DNA of 14,410 nucleotides, from positions 1 through 14,410 of the forward strand of contig JAEWWF010000328.1 in the NCBI GenBank assembly GCA_023396465.1, given 5' to 3'. The notes beneath the pieces were generated by a model, which made no database searches, was not told the DNA's origin, and saw only the letters and a list, made by a program, of their open reading frames with translations. How positions within the stretch are numbered: position 1 is the first letter of the stretch; every line of letters starts with the position of its first letter. The position numbers and the translations under genes were made by a program. This stretch comes from Pseudomonadota bacterium. Lineage in GTDB: Bacteria; Pseudomonadota; Alphaproteobacteria; Rhodospirillales; Rhodospirillaceae. Below are positions 1 through 6,054 of this stretch, piece after piece.

Positions 1-412
1 GCGCCGAGCCGGCCAGGTCCGGCAGCAGCAGGGCGCTCAGCACCGCCTCGTTGGCCTGGAAGCCGGAATTGAGGATCAGCGCCGCCTCGCTGCCCTTGAA
101 GACCGCCAGCCGCGCTTCCACCTCGGCATGCAGGTCGAAGGTGCCGCAGACGAGGCGCGAGGCGGTGGCGCCCACCCCCCACTCCGCCGCCCACGCCTGG
201 GCGCGGGCGATCAGCGCCGGGTGGCGGGCGAGGCCGAGGTAGTCGTTGGAGGAGAAGTTGACCAGCCGGCGACCGTCGCGCTCCACCGTCATGGCGCCGC
301 CGTTGCCGCCGGGCTCCGCCACGGGCCGCACCGGACGCAGCGACCGGCGACGGCCGGCGGCATCCAGGTCGGCAAGCCGCCCATCCAGGCGGCGGAGGAA
401 CTCGGGGTCCAT
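1..412 (-). CDS. bioF: 8-amino-7-oxononanoate synthase, N-terminal part (cut by left edge)
   Basis: The reading frame entering the window on the minus strand matches the start of the pyridoxal-phosphate enzyme that condenses pimeloyl-ACP (or pimeloyl-CoA) with alanine in biotin synthesis. Visible family signatures are NFSSNDYLGLA at about residues 46-56, GVGATASRLVCGTFDLHAEVE around 76-96, and a segment reading FKGSEAALILNSGFQAN near 102-118. About 137 codons are present; the Schiff-base lysine and the rest of the fold lie beyond the left edge. I chose the ATG at 412 because the distance to NFSSNDYLGL fits the family. An in-frame ATG at 493 would add 27 residues that look unlike the family. 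The related enzymes 5-aminolevulinate synthase and 2-amino-3-ketobutyrate ligase share this fold, but the motif spelling favours BioF. It lies 105 bases downstream of the mscS-like gene on the same strand. No strong Shine-Dalgarno sequence is seen; GAGAT lies about 11 bases upstream. Confidence 0.85.
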   Translation of the reverse strand, partial: MDPEFLRRLDGRLADLDAAGRRRSLRPVRPVAEPGGNGGAMTVERDGRRLVNFSSNDYLGLARHPALIARAQAWAAEWGVGATASRLVCGTFDLHAEVEARLAVFKGSEAALILNSGFQANEAVLSALLLPDLAGSA

Positions 413-517
413 GGGCGGCGGATCTCGGCCGGTTCGCGGATTGGAGCCGACGATTACCAGCACCGCCCAGCCGCCGCAAGACCCGGCGACCATCGACGGC
501 GGTGTCCGCCGCCTGTC

Positions 518-1882
518 TCATGGTGACAGCGGCGGCGACGGTGTTGGCTCCCGCGCCACCTGCACGGGCTCGCGCAGATGCACGTCGCGCTGGGGATAGG
601 GCACCGTGATGCCCTGGGCCTGGAGGGCGTCCCAGAGCGCCAGCAGCACCTCGCCGGTGACGTTGACGACGCCGTTGGGCGCATCGCAGATCCAGAACCG
701 CAGGATGAACTCGTGCCCACGCGGCCCCAGGGCGCTGAGATGGCAGACCGGCGCCGGCTTCGCCACCACCCGCGGCGGCTTCGAGGCCGCCTCCACCGCC
801 AGCGCCCGCACCCGATGCGGATCGGCATCATAGGAGACGGTGAAGCCGACCTGAAGCCGCACCAGATCATCGCTATGCGACCAGTTGACCACATGGTTGG
901 TGATGAAGTCCTCGTTGGGGATAAGGATCTCCTTGCGGTCGCGCGTCACCAGCGACACGAAGCGCGCCTGCATGGCGATAACCCAGCCGAAGGTGCCGTC
1001 GACCTCGATCACGTCGCCCGGCTTGACGCTGCGGTCCATCAGCAGCACCACGCCCGCCACCAAGTTGGCCACCACCCGCTGCAACCCGATGCCGATGCCG
1101 AGCCCGAGGCCGCCGCCGAAGATGGCCAAGGCCGTCATGTCCACCCCGACGGCGTTCAGCGCCAGCAGCACCGCCAGCCCAACCAGGGAAAAGCGCAGCA
1201 GCTTGCCGATCAGCACCCGAATGGAGGGGCTGATATCGCCCAGCATCTGGAGCTTGCGATCGGTGATGGTGACCAGCAGCGTCGCCAGCCACAGCAGCAC
1301 CGCCAGCCACAGCACCCCCTGCACCACCAGCAGCGCCGACAGCCGCACCTGCCCCACTTGCAGCGCCATGGCGTCCAGCACACGCACCGTCGGGCCGTAA
1401 AGGTTGGTGATGTCAAGGGCCGCCAGTGTCCACACCACCATGGTGGCGGTACGGCGGGCAAGGCGGTTGCGCAGGATGGAGGTGGCAATGCGGATGACGA
1501 TCCACGCCGTCAGCAGGCTCGACAGCACGCCGAGCACGCGGGCGTAGTCAAGCGGGCCGTAAAAAACGATGGCACGACCGGCAAGGCTCACCAAAACGGC
1601 GAACAGGATCAGGCGCAGTTGCTTGACGAGCGTCCACGCCACCCGCTGCACCGGCCGCACGGTCTTCAACCGCACCACCCAGCGCTGCGCCACCGGCCGC
1701 AGGCGAGCCGCAACCACCGTCGCCAGCAGCCACAGCAGCACCGCCAGGATCCCCTGCGCCGCCACCGGAGCGATGAAGACATACAGGCGCACCCACTCGA
1801 TGCCGTCGCGAGCAGTATCGATCCAGACCTGCCAGTCGGGCAGCGGCAGATCGTCCAGCGGGGGCTCCTGCGGCGGCGGCAC
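518..1882 (-). CDS. MscS-family mechanosensitive ion channel
   Basis: This is a membrane channel expected to open under hypoosmotic stress and release solutes across the inner membrane. With the chosen start it has 454 residues. The first half holds several hydrophobic helices, including segments rich in VAAQGILAVLLWLLATVVA and LSALLVVQGVLWLAVLLWL. The conserved MscS domain covers roughly residues 235-440. Its pore helix reads FGGGLGLGIGIGLQ from residue 255, with the small-residue Gly/Leu/Ile packing typical of MscS TM3. The beta domain follows with KPGDVIEVDGTFGWV, RDRKEILIPNEDFI and VVNWSHSD. No ATG lies near the N-terminus. The GTG at 1882 is favoured because GGAAGA stands five to six bases upstream. 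The frame stays open to a TTG at 2011, so a longer product is possible. It is longer than E. coli MscS (286 aa), as are many MscS homologues with extra N-terminal helices. It is divergent from the L,D-transpeptidase gene. Confidence 0.88.
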   Translation of the reverse strand: MPPPQEPPLDDLPLPDWQVWIDTARDGIEWVRLYVFIAPVAAQGILAVLLWLLATVVAARLRPVAQRWVVRLKTVRPVQRVAWTLVKQLRLILFAVLVSLAGRAIVFYGPLDYARVLGVLSSLLTAWIVIRIATSILRNRLARRTATMVVWTLAALDITNLYGPTVRVLDAMALQVGQVRLSALLVVQGVLWLAVLLWLATLLVTITDRKLQMLGDISPSIRVLIGKLLRFSLVGLAVLLALNAVGVDMTALAIFGGGLGLGIGIGLQRVVANLVAGVVLLMDRSVKPGDVIEVDGTFGWVIAMQARFVSLVTRDRKEILIPNEDFITNHVVNWSHSDDLVRLQVGFTVSYDADPHRVRALAVEAASKPPRVVAKPAPVCHLSALGPRGHEFILRFWICDAPNGVVNVTGEVLLALWDALQAQGITVPYPQRDVHLREPVQVAREPTPSPPLSP

Positions 1883-1970
1883 GGTGATCTTCCGGATGAC
1901 GAGCAATTGCACCTTGATCGTCAACGCCTGGGGGAAGTGGTTGGTCTCGCATGGATTTATGATGAATTTC

Positions 1971-1979
1971 TGGCATAAT
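1971..1979 (+). promoter_or_regulatory. Possible extended -10 promoter of the L,D-transpeptidase gene
   Basis: CATAAT at 1974-1979 matches five of six bases of the sigma70 -10 box, and TG one base upstream makes an extended -10 element (TGGCATAAT). The -35 region is weak (TGGATT at a 16-base spacing), which is usual for extended -10 promoters. Transcription would begin near 1986 and give a leader of about 66 bases before the ATG at 2052. The site lies in the 169-base gap between two divergent genes. This is a motif match only. Confidence 0.4.
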
Positions 1980-2051
1980 CGACAATCCTGCGGCCCTACC
2001 CATTCGTTCAATGTCTACCCGGAACGCAGACCGTCACGCAGGGAGGTGCCC

Positions 2052-3728
2052 ATGCCACGCCACACCCGGATTATCGGCCTCAGCCTTGCGGCCGTGGCGT
2101 TGAGCCTCTCCGTCGAGCCCTTGGCGGCCGAAACGTCGCGCCCCGATGCGATGCTGCCGATCGAGACCCCGCTCACCTCCCCCAACTCGGGCAGCGTCAC
2201 CCTGGCATTGCCGCAGGCGGACCCGGCGGTGCGCAGCTTCTATCAGGCCCGGCTGGACTCTCCCGTATGGCATGATGGCGACCGATGGCTTCCGACCGCC
2301 GCTGGCCTGCTGGCGGTGATGGCGCAGGCGGACGCCCATGGCCTCGACCCCAACCACTATTTGCCCCAATCACCCGCAGATACCCTCGCAGCCCCACCGT
2401 CCGACGCGCTTGACGTCACCCTCACCGAGGCGCTGCTGCACTATGTGCGGGACGTCTCGTCCGGCCGCATCCCGCCGAAAGAGCGGCCCGACCACCGCTA
2501 TCCCCACGGTGAACCGCCGGAAGACGCGACCGCCGCCCTTCAACTGGCCGAGGTGCTCGCCTCTCCCGATCCGGTGACGGCGCTGGCGGCGGTGCAGCCG
2601 AGCGATCCCGCCTATGGTCGGCTGAAAGCGTTGCTGGCCGATCTGCGCCGTCAGCGGGACGCCTCCGGCGGCTGGATGCCCATTCCCGATGGCCCAAGCG
2701 TGCGTGAAGGCGATGCCGACCCCCGCCTGTCGCTGGTCCAAACCTCGCTCATGCTGCACGGCGACCTGGATGCGGTGACGGTGCGGGACCGTCCCGAGCC
2801 ACCGGCCTATGATGCGATTCTGATGGAGGCGGTGAAGCGCTTCCAGGCCCGTCACGGACTGACGGTGGACGGCATCCTCGGGCGCGACACCGTGCGCACC
2901 CTCAACGTCCCCATTGATGACCGCATCCGTCAGGTGATGGCGACCATGGAGCGGTTGCGGTGGGATCCGCCGCCGCCGACCACCGGCAAGTTCATCGAGG
3001 TGAACGTCCCCGACTATCGCCTGATCGGCTACGACAATGGCAGTCCGGCATTGACCATGACGGTGGTTGTCGGCACCGAAAAGAACCGCACGCCGCTGTT
3101 CACCGACTACATGGACAACGTGGTTCTGAACCCCACCTGGACGGTGCCGCTCTCCATCGCCCGCAACGAACTGCTGCCGAAGCTGCGCAACGATCCCGGC
3201 TACACGGTCGGGCAAAACATGGACATCTTCGCCGGCTGGAGCCACGACGCCCCGGTGATCGACCCGTGGGCGGTGGACTGGCACGCCATCAGCGCCAACC
3301 GCCTGTCCTACCGTTTCGTGGAGCGGGCCGGGCCCGGCAACGCCCTCGGCCTGATGCGCTTTTCGCTCAACAACGATTTCGCCATCTACCTGCACGACAC
3401 GCCCTCGAAGAGCCTGTTCAATCGGCCGCACCGGGCCTTCAGTCACGGCTGCGTGCGGCTGGAGGACTACGACGCCCTTCTTGGCTTCGTCGCTGGTCCG
3501 GTGGCGGACCGCGCGCGCCAGCACCTCGCCACCGGCCGCACCATGACCATCCGCCTGCCCGACTCCGTGCCCGTGCGCATGATCTACCACACTGCCTGGG
3601 TGGACGAGGCCGGTCGCCCGCAGTTCCGCCGGGACGTTTACGGCCTCGACCCTGAAGTGGTGCAACGGATGCGAGAAGGCGGCAGGAAGCTGATCGCGCT
3701 GAAGCCGCAGGAGATTGGCACGCGGTAG
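2052..3728 (+). CDS. ldtD: YcbB/LdtD-type L,D-transpeptidase (YkuD domain)
   Basis: This periplasmic enzyme forms meso-DAP to meso-DAP (3-3) crosslinks in peptidoglycan, or exchanges the terminal D-amino acid of stem peptides. It has 558 residues; E. coli LdtD has 615. An export signal covers about residues 1-26 (basic MPRHTR, hydrophobic core, then AAVALSLSVEPLAA). A scaffold domain of about 55-250 is followed by a peptidoglycan-binding repeat near 253-290 (VKRFQARHGLTVDGILGRDT). The YkuD catalytic domain starts near 313 (KFIEVNVPDYRL). The catalytic signature is SHGCVRL at 464-470, with nucleophile Cys467 and His465, and the upstream His448 is in YLHDTPSK. The ATG at 2052 has GGGAGG five bases upstream; the frame is open further upstream but that part overlaps the opposite gene and does not look coding. 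A MepK-like gene follows on the same strand, separated by a probable terminator. Confidence 0.93.
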   Translation: MPRHTRIIGLSLAAVALSLSVEPLAAETSRPDAMLPIETPLTSPNSGSVTLALPQADPAVRSFYQARLDSPVWHDGDRWLPTAAGLLAVMAQADAHGLDPNHYLPQSPADTLAAPPSDALDVTLTEALLHYVRDVSSGRIPPKERPDHRYPHGEPPEDATAALQLAEVLASPDPVTALAAVQPSDPAYGRLKALLADLRRQRDASGGWMPIPDGPSVREGDADPRLSLVQTSLMLHGDLDAVTVRDRPEPPAYDAILMEAVKRFQARHGLTVDGILGRDTVRTLNVPIDDRIRQVMATMERLRWDPPPPTTGKFIEVNVPDYRLIGYDNGSPALTMTVVVGTEKNRTPLFTDYMDNVVLNPTWTVPLSIARNELLPKLRNDPGYTVGQNMDIFAGWSHDAPVIDPWAVDWHAISANRLSYRFVERAGPGNALGLMRFSLNNDFAIYLHDTPSKSLFNRPHRAFSHGCVRLEDYDALLGFVAGPVADRARQHLATGRTMTIRLPDSVPVRMIYHTAWVDEAGRPQFRRDVYGLDPEVVQRMREGGRKLIALKPQEIGTR

Positions 3729-3743
3729 AAAAAGACCGAAATC

Positions 3744-3766
3744 TGCCCTTGGGAGGGCATTGTTTT
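3744..3766 (+). terminator. Intrinsic terminator after the L,D-transpeptidase gene
   Basis: A perfect six-base stem, TGCCCT (3744-3749) and AGGGCA (3754-3759), closes a TGGG tetraloop and is followed by TTGTTTT. It begins 15 bases after the stop codon. The stem is short, so termination may be partial, leaving some read-through into the downstream peptidase gene. Confidence 0.6.
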
Positions 3767-3768
3767 AC

Positions 3769-3798
3769 TTGATCCCGAGACTCGCTCGCACCTACCAT
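3769..3798 (+). promoter_or_regulatory. Weak candidate promoter of the MepK-like gene
   Basis: TTGATC (3769-3774) and TACCAT (3793-3798) are separated by 18 bases, each matching four of six sigma70 consensus bases. The pair lies directly after the terminator and 75 bases before the ATG at 3873. The match is modest and could be chance. Confidence 0.25.
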
Positions 3799-3872
3799 GA
3801 GCGGCAACGGAGATCGGAAGCCATAACTATCCGATCCCGTGCTTCGAGAGAGACTCAGAGAGTGAGGGAACG

Positions 3873-4466
3873 ATGCTCCGACCCTGGACCGCCGCCCGTT
3901 CGGGCGGATCGGCCCTGAGCCGCCGCGCCGTGCTCACGGGCTTGGCCGGCCTTGCCGCCGCCGCCACGTTCGTCACCGCCACCGGCCCAGCTTCCGCCGC
4001 CATCCCCCGTGTCCCGTCCAGTCCCGGACGCCTCCGCTTCAACAACCTGCACACCGGCGAAACGCTGGACGTGACCTACCGGGAAAAGGGCACCTATCTG
4101 CCCGACGCCCTCGGCGAGATGAACCGCATCCTGCGCGATCACCGCACCGGCGATGTCCACGAAATCGACCCCGGCCTGTTCGATATCCTGGTGGACCTCT
4201 CCCGCGCGGTGGACAAGCCGTTGGGAACCTTCAACATCATCTCTGGCTACCGCTCGCCAAGAACCAACGCCATGCTGGCCTCGGCTTCCGGCGGCGTGGC
4301 CAAGCGCAGCCTGCACATGGATGGCATGGCCATCGACATTTCCATGGACGGCGCCAAACTGAAACACCTGCGCGACGCCGCGATCGCCATGCAGCGTGGC
4401 GGGGTGGGGTTCTATCCGAAGAGCGGTTTCGTCCACGTCGATACCGGCCGCGTCCGCAGCTGGTAA
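3873..4466 (+). CDS. mepK: DUF882/YcbK-family (MepK-like) murein endopeptidase, Tat-exported
   Basis: This is a predicted zinc-dependent peptidase of the M15 type. The E. coli relative MepK (YcbK) preferentially cuts 3-3 crosslinks, the product of L,D-transpeptidases. The protein has 197 residues. The N-terminus carries a twin-arginine signal, LSRRAVLTGLAGLAAAATF, with a likely cut near ASA-A (about residue 43). The core contains SGYRSPRTNAML around 124-135. Predicted metal ligands are His148 and Asp155 (SLHMDGMAIDI) and His188 in FVHVDTGRVRSW, at the expected spacing. GAGGGA lies three bases before the ATG. The preceding gene encodes the L,D-transpeptidase, a pairing that also occurs in E. 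coli and supports opposing roles in wall crosslinking. The specific substrate preference is inferred from the homologue. Confidence 0.88.
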   Translation: MLRPWTAARSGGSALSRRAVLTGLAGLAAAATFVTATGPASAAIPRVPSSPGRLRFNNLHTGETLDVTYREKGTYLPDALGEMNRILRDHRTGDVHEIDPGLFDILVDLSRAVDKPLGTFNIISGYRSPRTNAMLASASGGVAKRSLHMDGMAIDISMDGAKLKHLRDAAIAMQRGGVGFYPKSGFVHVDTGRVRSW

Positions 4467-4471
4467 ACCGG

Positions 4472-4520
4472 GTCCGCCGCTGTGTCTTTACGCCCCTGGC
4501 GGGACATGGCGGCGGGTTTT
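4472..4520 (+). terminator. Possible terminator after the MepK-like gene
   Basis: GTCCGCCGC (4472-4480) can pair with GCGGCGGGT (4509-4517) in nine pairs, including two G-U pairs, and is followed by TTTT. The 28-base loop contains a small inner CCC/GGG hairpin. The large loop makes the assignment uncertain. Confidence 0.3.
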
Positions 4521-4561
4521 CTGGCCGGTCATAGTGGCCCTTGGCTTGGGCAGCCTCCGAC

Positions 4562-4576
4562 TGTCACACTGTGACA
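4562..4576. promoter_or_regulatory. Perfect inverted repeat, probable operator upstream of the VOC gene
   Basis: TGTCACA, one central C, then TGTGACA form a perfect seven-base inverted repeat 32 bases before the ATG of the VOC-family gene. It is a plausible binding site for a dimeric transcription factor. The half-sites are inverted relative to the CRP pattern (TGTGA-N6-TCACA), so it is not a CRP site. The regulator is unknown. Confidence 0.45.
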
Positions 4577-4608
4577 TAGGCTCAGCATCCCCAGCGTGAA
4601 GGACGCCC

Positions 4609-5028
4609 ATGACCGCCCTTACCCCGTTCCACCTCGCCTTCCCCGTCACCGATCTGACCGAGGCGCGCCGGTTCTATGGCGACATCCTGGGCTGCCCGGA
4701 AGGCCGCTCCAGCGATGAATGGATCGACTTCAGCCTTTACGGCCACCAGATCGTCGCCCACACCGCCGGCGAGGTCAGCCGCAAGCACCACAACCCGGTG
4801 GATGGCCACGACGTACCGGTGCCGCACTTCGGCGTCGTGCTGCCATGGGCCGAGTGGGAAGCCCTGGCCGCCCGCGTTAAGGAAGCCGGCATCGGCTTCG
4901 TGATCGAGCCCTACATCCGCTTCAAGGGGCAGGTCGGCGAACAGGGCACCATGTTCTTCTACGACCCCTTCGGCAACGCGCTGGAGTTCAAGACCTTCAA
5001 GGACATGGGCCAGCTGTTCGCGAAGTGA
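4609..5028 (+). CDS. VOC-superfamily protein (glyoxalase/extradiol dioxygenase-like)
   Basis: This small metalloprotein-type fold has 139 residues, the usual length of a single-chain VOC protein with two beta-alpha-beta-beta-beta modules. The opening FHLAFPVTDLTEARRFYGDILG is characteristic. Candidate metal ligands are His8, His73 (VPHFGVVL) and Glu126 in FYDPFGNALEFKTF, the two-His-one-Glu set common in the family. The reaction and substrate cannot be named: VOC members include lactoylglutathione lyases, extradiol dioxygenases, epimerases and antibiotic-binding proteins. AGGA lies about six bases before the ATG. It is convergent with the DUF192 gene, leaving only 39 bases between the stop codons. 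A perfect palindrome lies just upstream and may control it. Confidence 0.85.
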   Translation: MTALTPFHLAFPVTDLTEARRFYGDILGCPEGRSSDEWIDFSLYGHQIVAHTAGEVSRKHHNPVDGHDVPVPHFGVVLPWAEWEALAARVKEAGIGFVIEPYIRFKGQVGEQGTMFFYDPFGNALEFKTFKDMGQLFAK

Positions 5029-5039
5029 CCGGCACCCCG

Positions 5040-5085
5040 CCCGACGGCGGCGGCTACCGGGTCGCCCTCAGCCGCCGCCGTTGGG
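5040..5085. terminator. Long GC-rich hairpin between convergent genes
   Basis: Bases 5040-5055 pair with 5070-5085 in a 16-pair stem with one G-U pair and a 14-base loop. The core arms are CGGCGGCGGCT and AGCCGCCGCCG. It starts 11 bases after the VOC stop codon and runs through the stop and the last codons of the DUF192 gene on the other strand. No T-run follows in either direction, so it may stop transcription poorly by itself. It could still block read-through or protect both 3' ends. Confidence 0.45.
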
Positions 5086-5553
5086 AGGCAGTTCGTTGCC
5101 GAAGATGCGGTGGTGAACCATCATGCCCGGCCGGATGCCGAGTCGATCGGCCGTGCCCGCCGTGATCTCCAGCACGCCGCGCACGGGTTCGCTGGTGCCG
5201 CGCGGCCGCAGGTCCCCCGGCTGCGCCTCCACCTCGATATGCAGAATCACGCCATCATCGGCGATGAACAGCATGTCCAGCGGGATGAGGGTGTTCTTCA
5301 TCCACATGAAAGCCGGCTGCGGCGTCTGGTAGTCGAACAGCATGGCACGATCATCGCCCAGGCTGTCGCGGTACATGAGACCAATCGCCCGTTGGGCGGG
5401 CGTCGACGCGATTTCCGCCATGAAAGCCGCCGGGCCGCGCGGGGTTTGCACCACCACCGGTTCCGCATCCAACGTCTGCGGCTGCGCCCCATGAGCGGGT
5501 CCCGATACGGTGACCAGCAAAACAAGAAGAGAAGAGCGGAGAAGGTTCAGCAT
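5068..5553 (-). CDS. Exported DUF192 family protein
   Basis: This is a 161-residue protein of the DUF192 family, whose biochemical role is not established. It has a signal peptide: MLNLLRSSLLVLLVTVSGPAHGA, with likely cleavage near residue 23. The family core follows: AEIASTPAQRAIGLMYRD, then MLFDYQTPQPAFMWMKNTLIPLDMLFI, and the end with VRGVLEITAGTADRLGIRPG. I chose the ATG at 5553 because GAGG stands about six bases upstream. A GTG at 5568 is in frame but has no ribosome site. The last residues (PPNGGG) are encoded inside the convergent hairpin. It faces the VOC gene and has its own upstream region in the long gap to its right. A role in the periplasm is inferred from the signal sequence. 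Confidence 0.88.
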   Translation of the reverse strand: MLNLLRSSLLVLLVTVSGPAHGAQPQTLDAEPVVVQTPRGPAAFMAEIASTPAQRAIGLMYRDSLGDDRAMLFDYQTPQPAFMWMKNTLIPLDMLFIADDGVILHIEVEAQPGDLRPRGTSEPVRGVLEITAGTADRLGIRPGMMVHHRIFGNELPPNGGG

Positions 5554-5848
5554 AGAGCACCTCGGCACGGGGGAAGCCCGCGGACTTTTATCCGCATTTA
5601 AAAGGTTTTTGAAGAGTAGCTTATGGGAACCATTGTCAGACTCAGGAAAGACACAGCCCTGACGGGGCGATACTGTGGCACTTTGCGAGGTTGTTTGCTA
5701 TGCTCCTTTTGTCGAGCATTGCAGTAGCCTCGCAGCCTGCTTTGGTTCGATGCGACCCGGCACCGTCGGAGCTTCACCCGCTTCCAGCGTGCCGCCGGCG
5801 GCGGGCCGCCCGGTCAGCCCATCTGCCGGTCCGTCCCGGATCAGAAGA
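5554..5848. other. Non-coding stretch between the DUF192 gene and the orphan terminator
   Basis: I find no convincing gene here. On the minus strand the first part is the leader of the DUF192 gene. It contains GCGGA-CTTTTA-TCCGC (5579-5594) and an AT-rich run that may hold its promoter, although no clean -35/-10 pair is visible. The plus strand from 5684 is highly self-complementary. A plus-strand frame from about 5691 to 5906 opens with a hydrophobic start but becomes arginine/proline-rich, has no family look, and runs through the terminator, so I do not call it a gene. Confidence 0.5.
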
Positions 5849-5885
5849 GAAACGCCGCGCGGCAGCCTGCGCGGCGTTTCTTGTT
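5684..5885 (+). ncRNA. Candidate structured small RNA ending at a strong terminator
   Basis: TGCGAGG (5684-5690) pairs perfectly with CCTCGCA (5728-5734). Inside it, GCTATGCT (5697-5704) pairs with AGCATTGC (5715-5722), with one mismatch. Together they make a stacked hairpin. About 115 bases later the segment ends in the strong terminator at 5849-5885. No protein gene on the plus strand lies between 5028 and 6055, so the terminator needs another transcript. An extended -10-like TGCTATGCT (5696-5704) lies inside the hairpin and might be the promoter instead, in which case the RNA would begin near 5710. I do not recognise an RNA family. Confidence 0.25.
5849..5885 (+). terminator. Strong intrinsic terminator with no assigned upstream gene
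   Basis: GAAACGCCGCGC (5849-5860) and GCGCGGCGTTTC (5869-5880) form a perfect 12-base stem with an eight-base loop, followed by TTGTT. The reverse strand also ends in a T-rich run (TTTCTCTTCT), so it may work in both directions. It lies 18 bases before the promoter of the thiamine operon and may insulate it. Confidence 0.75.
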
Positions 5886-5902
5886 GCCGGCCGGCACCGC
5901 CC

Positions 5903-5931
5903 TTGACCCCCGCCGCGACCATCGTCATAGT
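5903..5931 (+). promoter_or_regulatory. Sigma70-like promoter of the riboswitch-controlled thiamine transport operon
   Basis: TTGACC (5903-5908, five of six) and CATAGT (5926-5931, four of six) are separated by exactly 17 bases. Transcription would start near 5938, which coincides with the beginning of the riboswitch P1 stem. That agreement raises confidence in the call. Confidence 0.6.
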
Positions 5932-5934
5932 CGC

Positions 5935-6048
5935 GTCATCACCGGGGGGAGCCGGCTTATCCGGCTGAGAGGTCTTCACGCGGAAGACGACCCCTAGCAT
6001 CGGCTGGAACCTGATCCGGGTCATACCGGCGTAGGGACGCGTGAAGAC
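5935..6048 (+). promoter_or_regulatory. TPP (thiamine pyrophosphate) riboswitch
   Basis: All conserved parts of the THI element are visible. A G-rich strand leads into AGCCGG (5950-5955), which pairs with CCGGCT (5961-5966) as P2. It is followed by the CTGAGA signature (5965-5970). GTCTTC (5972-5977) pairs with GAAGAC (5983-5988) as P3. GAACCTGA (6007-6014) precedes the P5 hairpin (CCGG/CCGG), and GGCGTAGGGA (6028-6037) closes the pyrophosphate-sensing arm. P1 can form from TCAC (5939-5942) and GTGA (6041-6044), extendable outward with one mismatch. Only about ten bases separate P1 from the ATG at 6055 and no terminator hairpin intervenes. Control is therefore probably translational, with TPP binding hiding the ribosome site. 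The downstream genes encode a thiamine-precursor importer, as expected. Confidence 0.96.
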
Positions 6049-6054
6049 AGGCCC

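Noticed and set aside
413..493. N-terminal extension of bioF to the ATG at 493
   Set aside because: It would add 27 residues not seen in the family and has no ribosome site. The ATG at 412 fits the usual distance to the conserved NFSSNDYLGL block, though the choice is not certain.
578..1978. Plus-strand frame of 466 codons opposite the MscS gene
   Set aside because: The translation is a His/Gln/Arg-rich low-complexity shadow, while the minus strand shows a clear MscS domain.
2370..3665. Minus-strand frame of 431 codons opposite the L,D-transpeptidase gene
   Set aside because: The plus strand carries the YkuD catalytic motif and a good ribosome site; the antisense product shows only composition bias.
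5677..5696. TGGCAC followed by TTTGC, resembling a sigma54 promoter
   Set aside because: The spacing between the GG and GC elements is wrong (one base or about 13 bases instead of five between the boxes).
5691..5906. Small plus-strand frame starting MFAMLLLSSIAVASQP, resembling a signal peptide
   Set aside because: Only the first residues look like an export signal. The rest is Arg/Pro/Ala-rich, there is no good ribosome site, and the frame runs through the strong terminator at 5849-5880.
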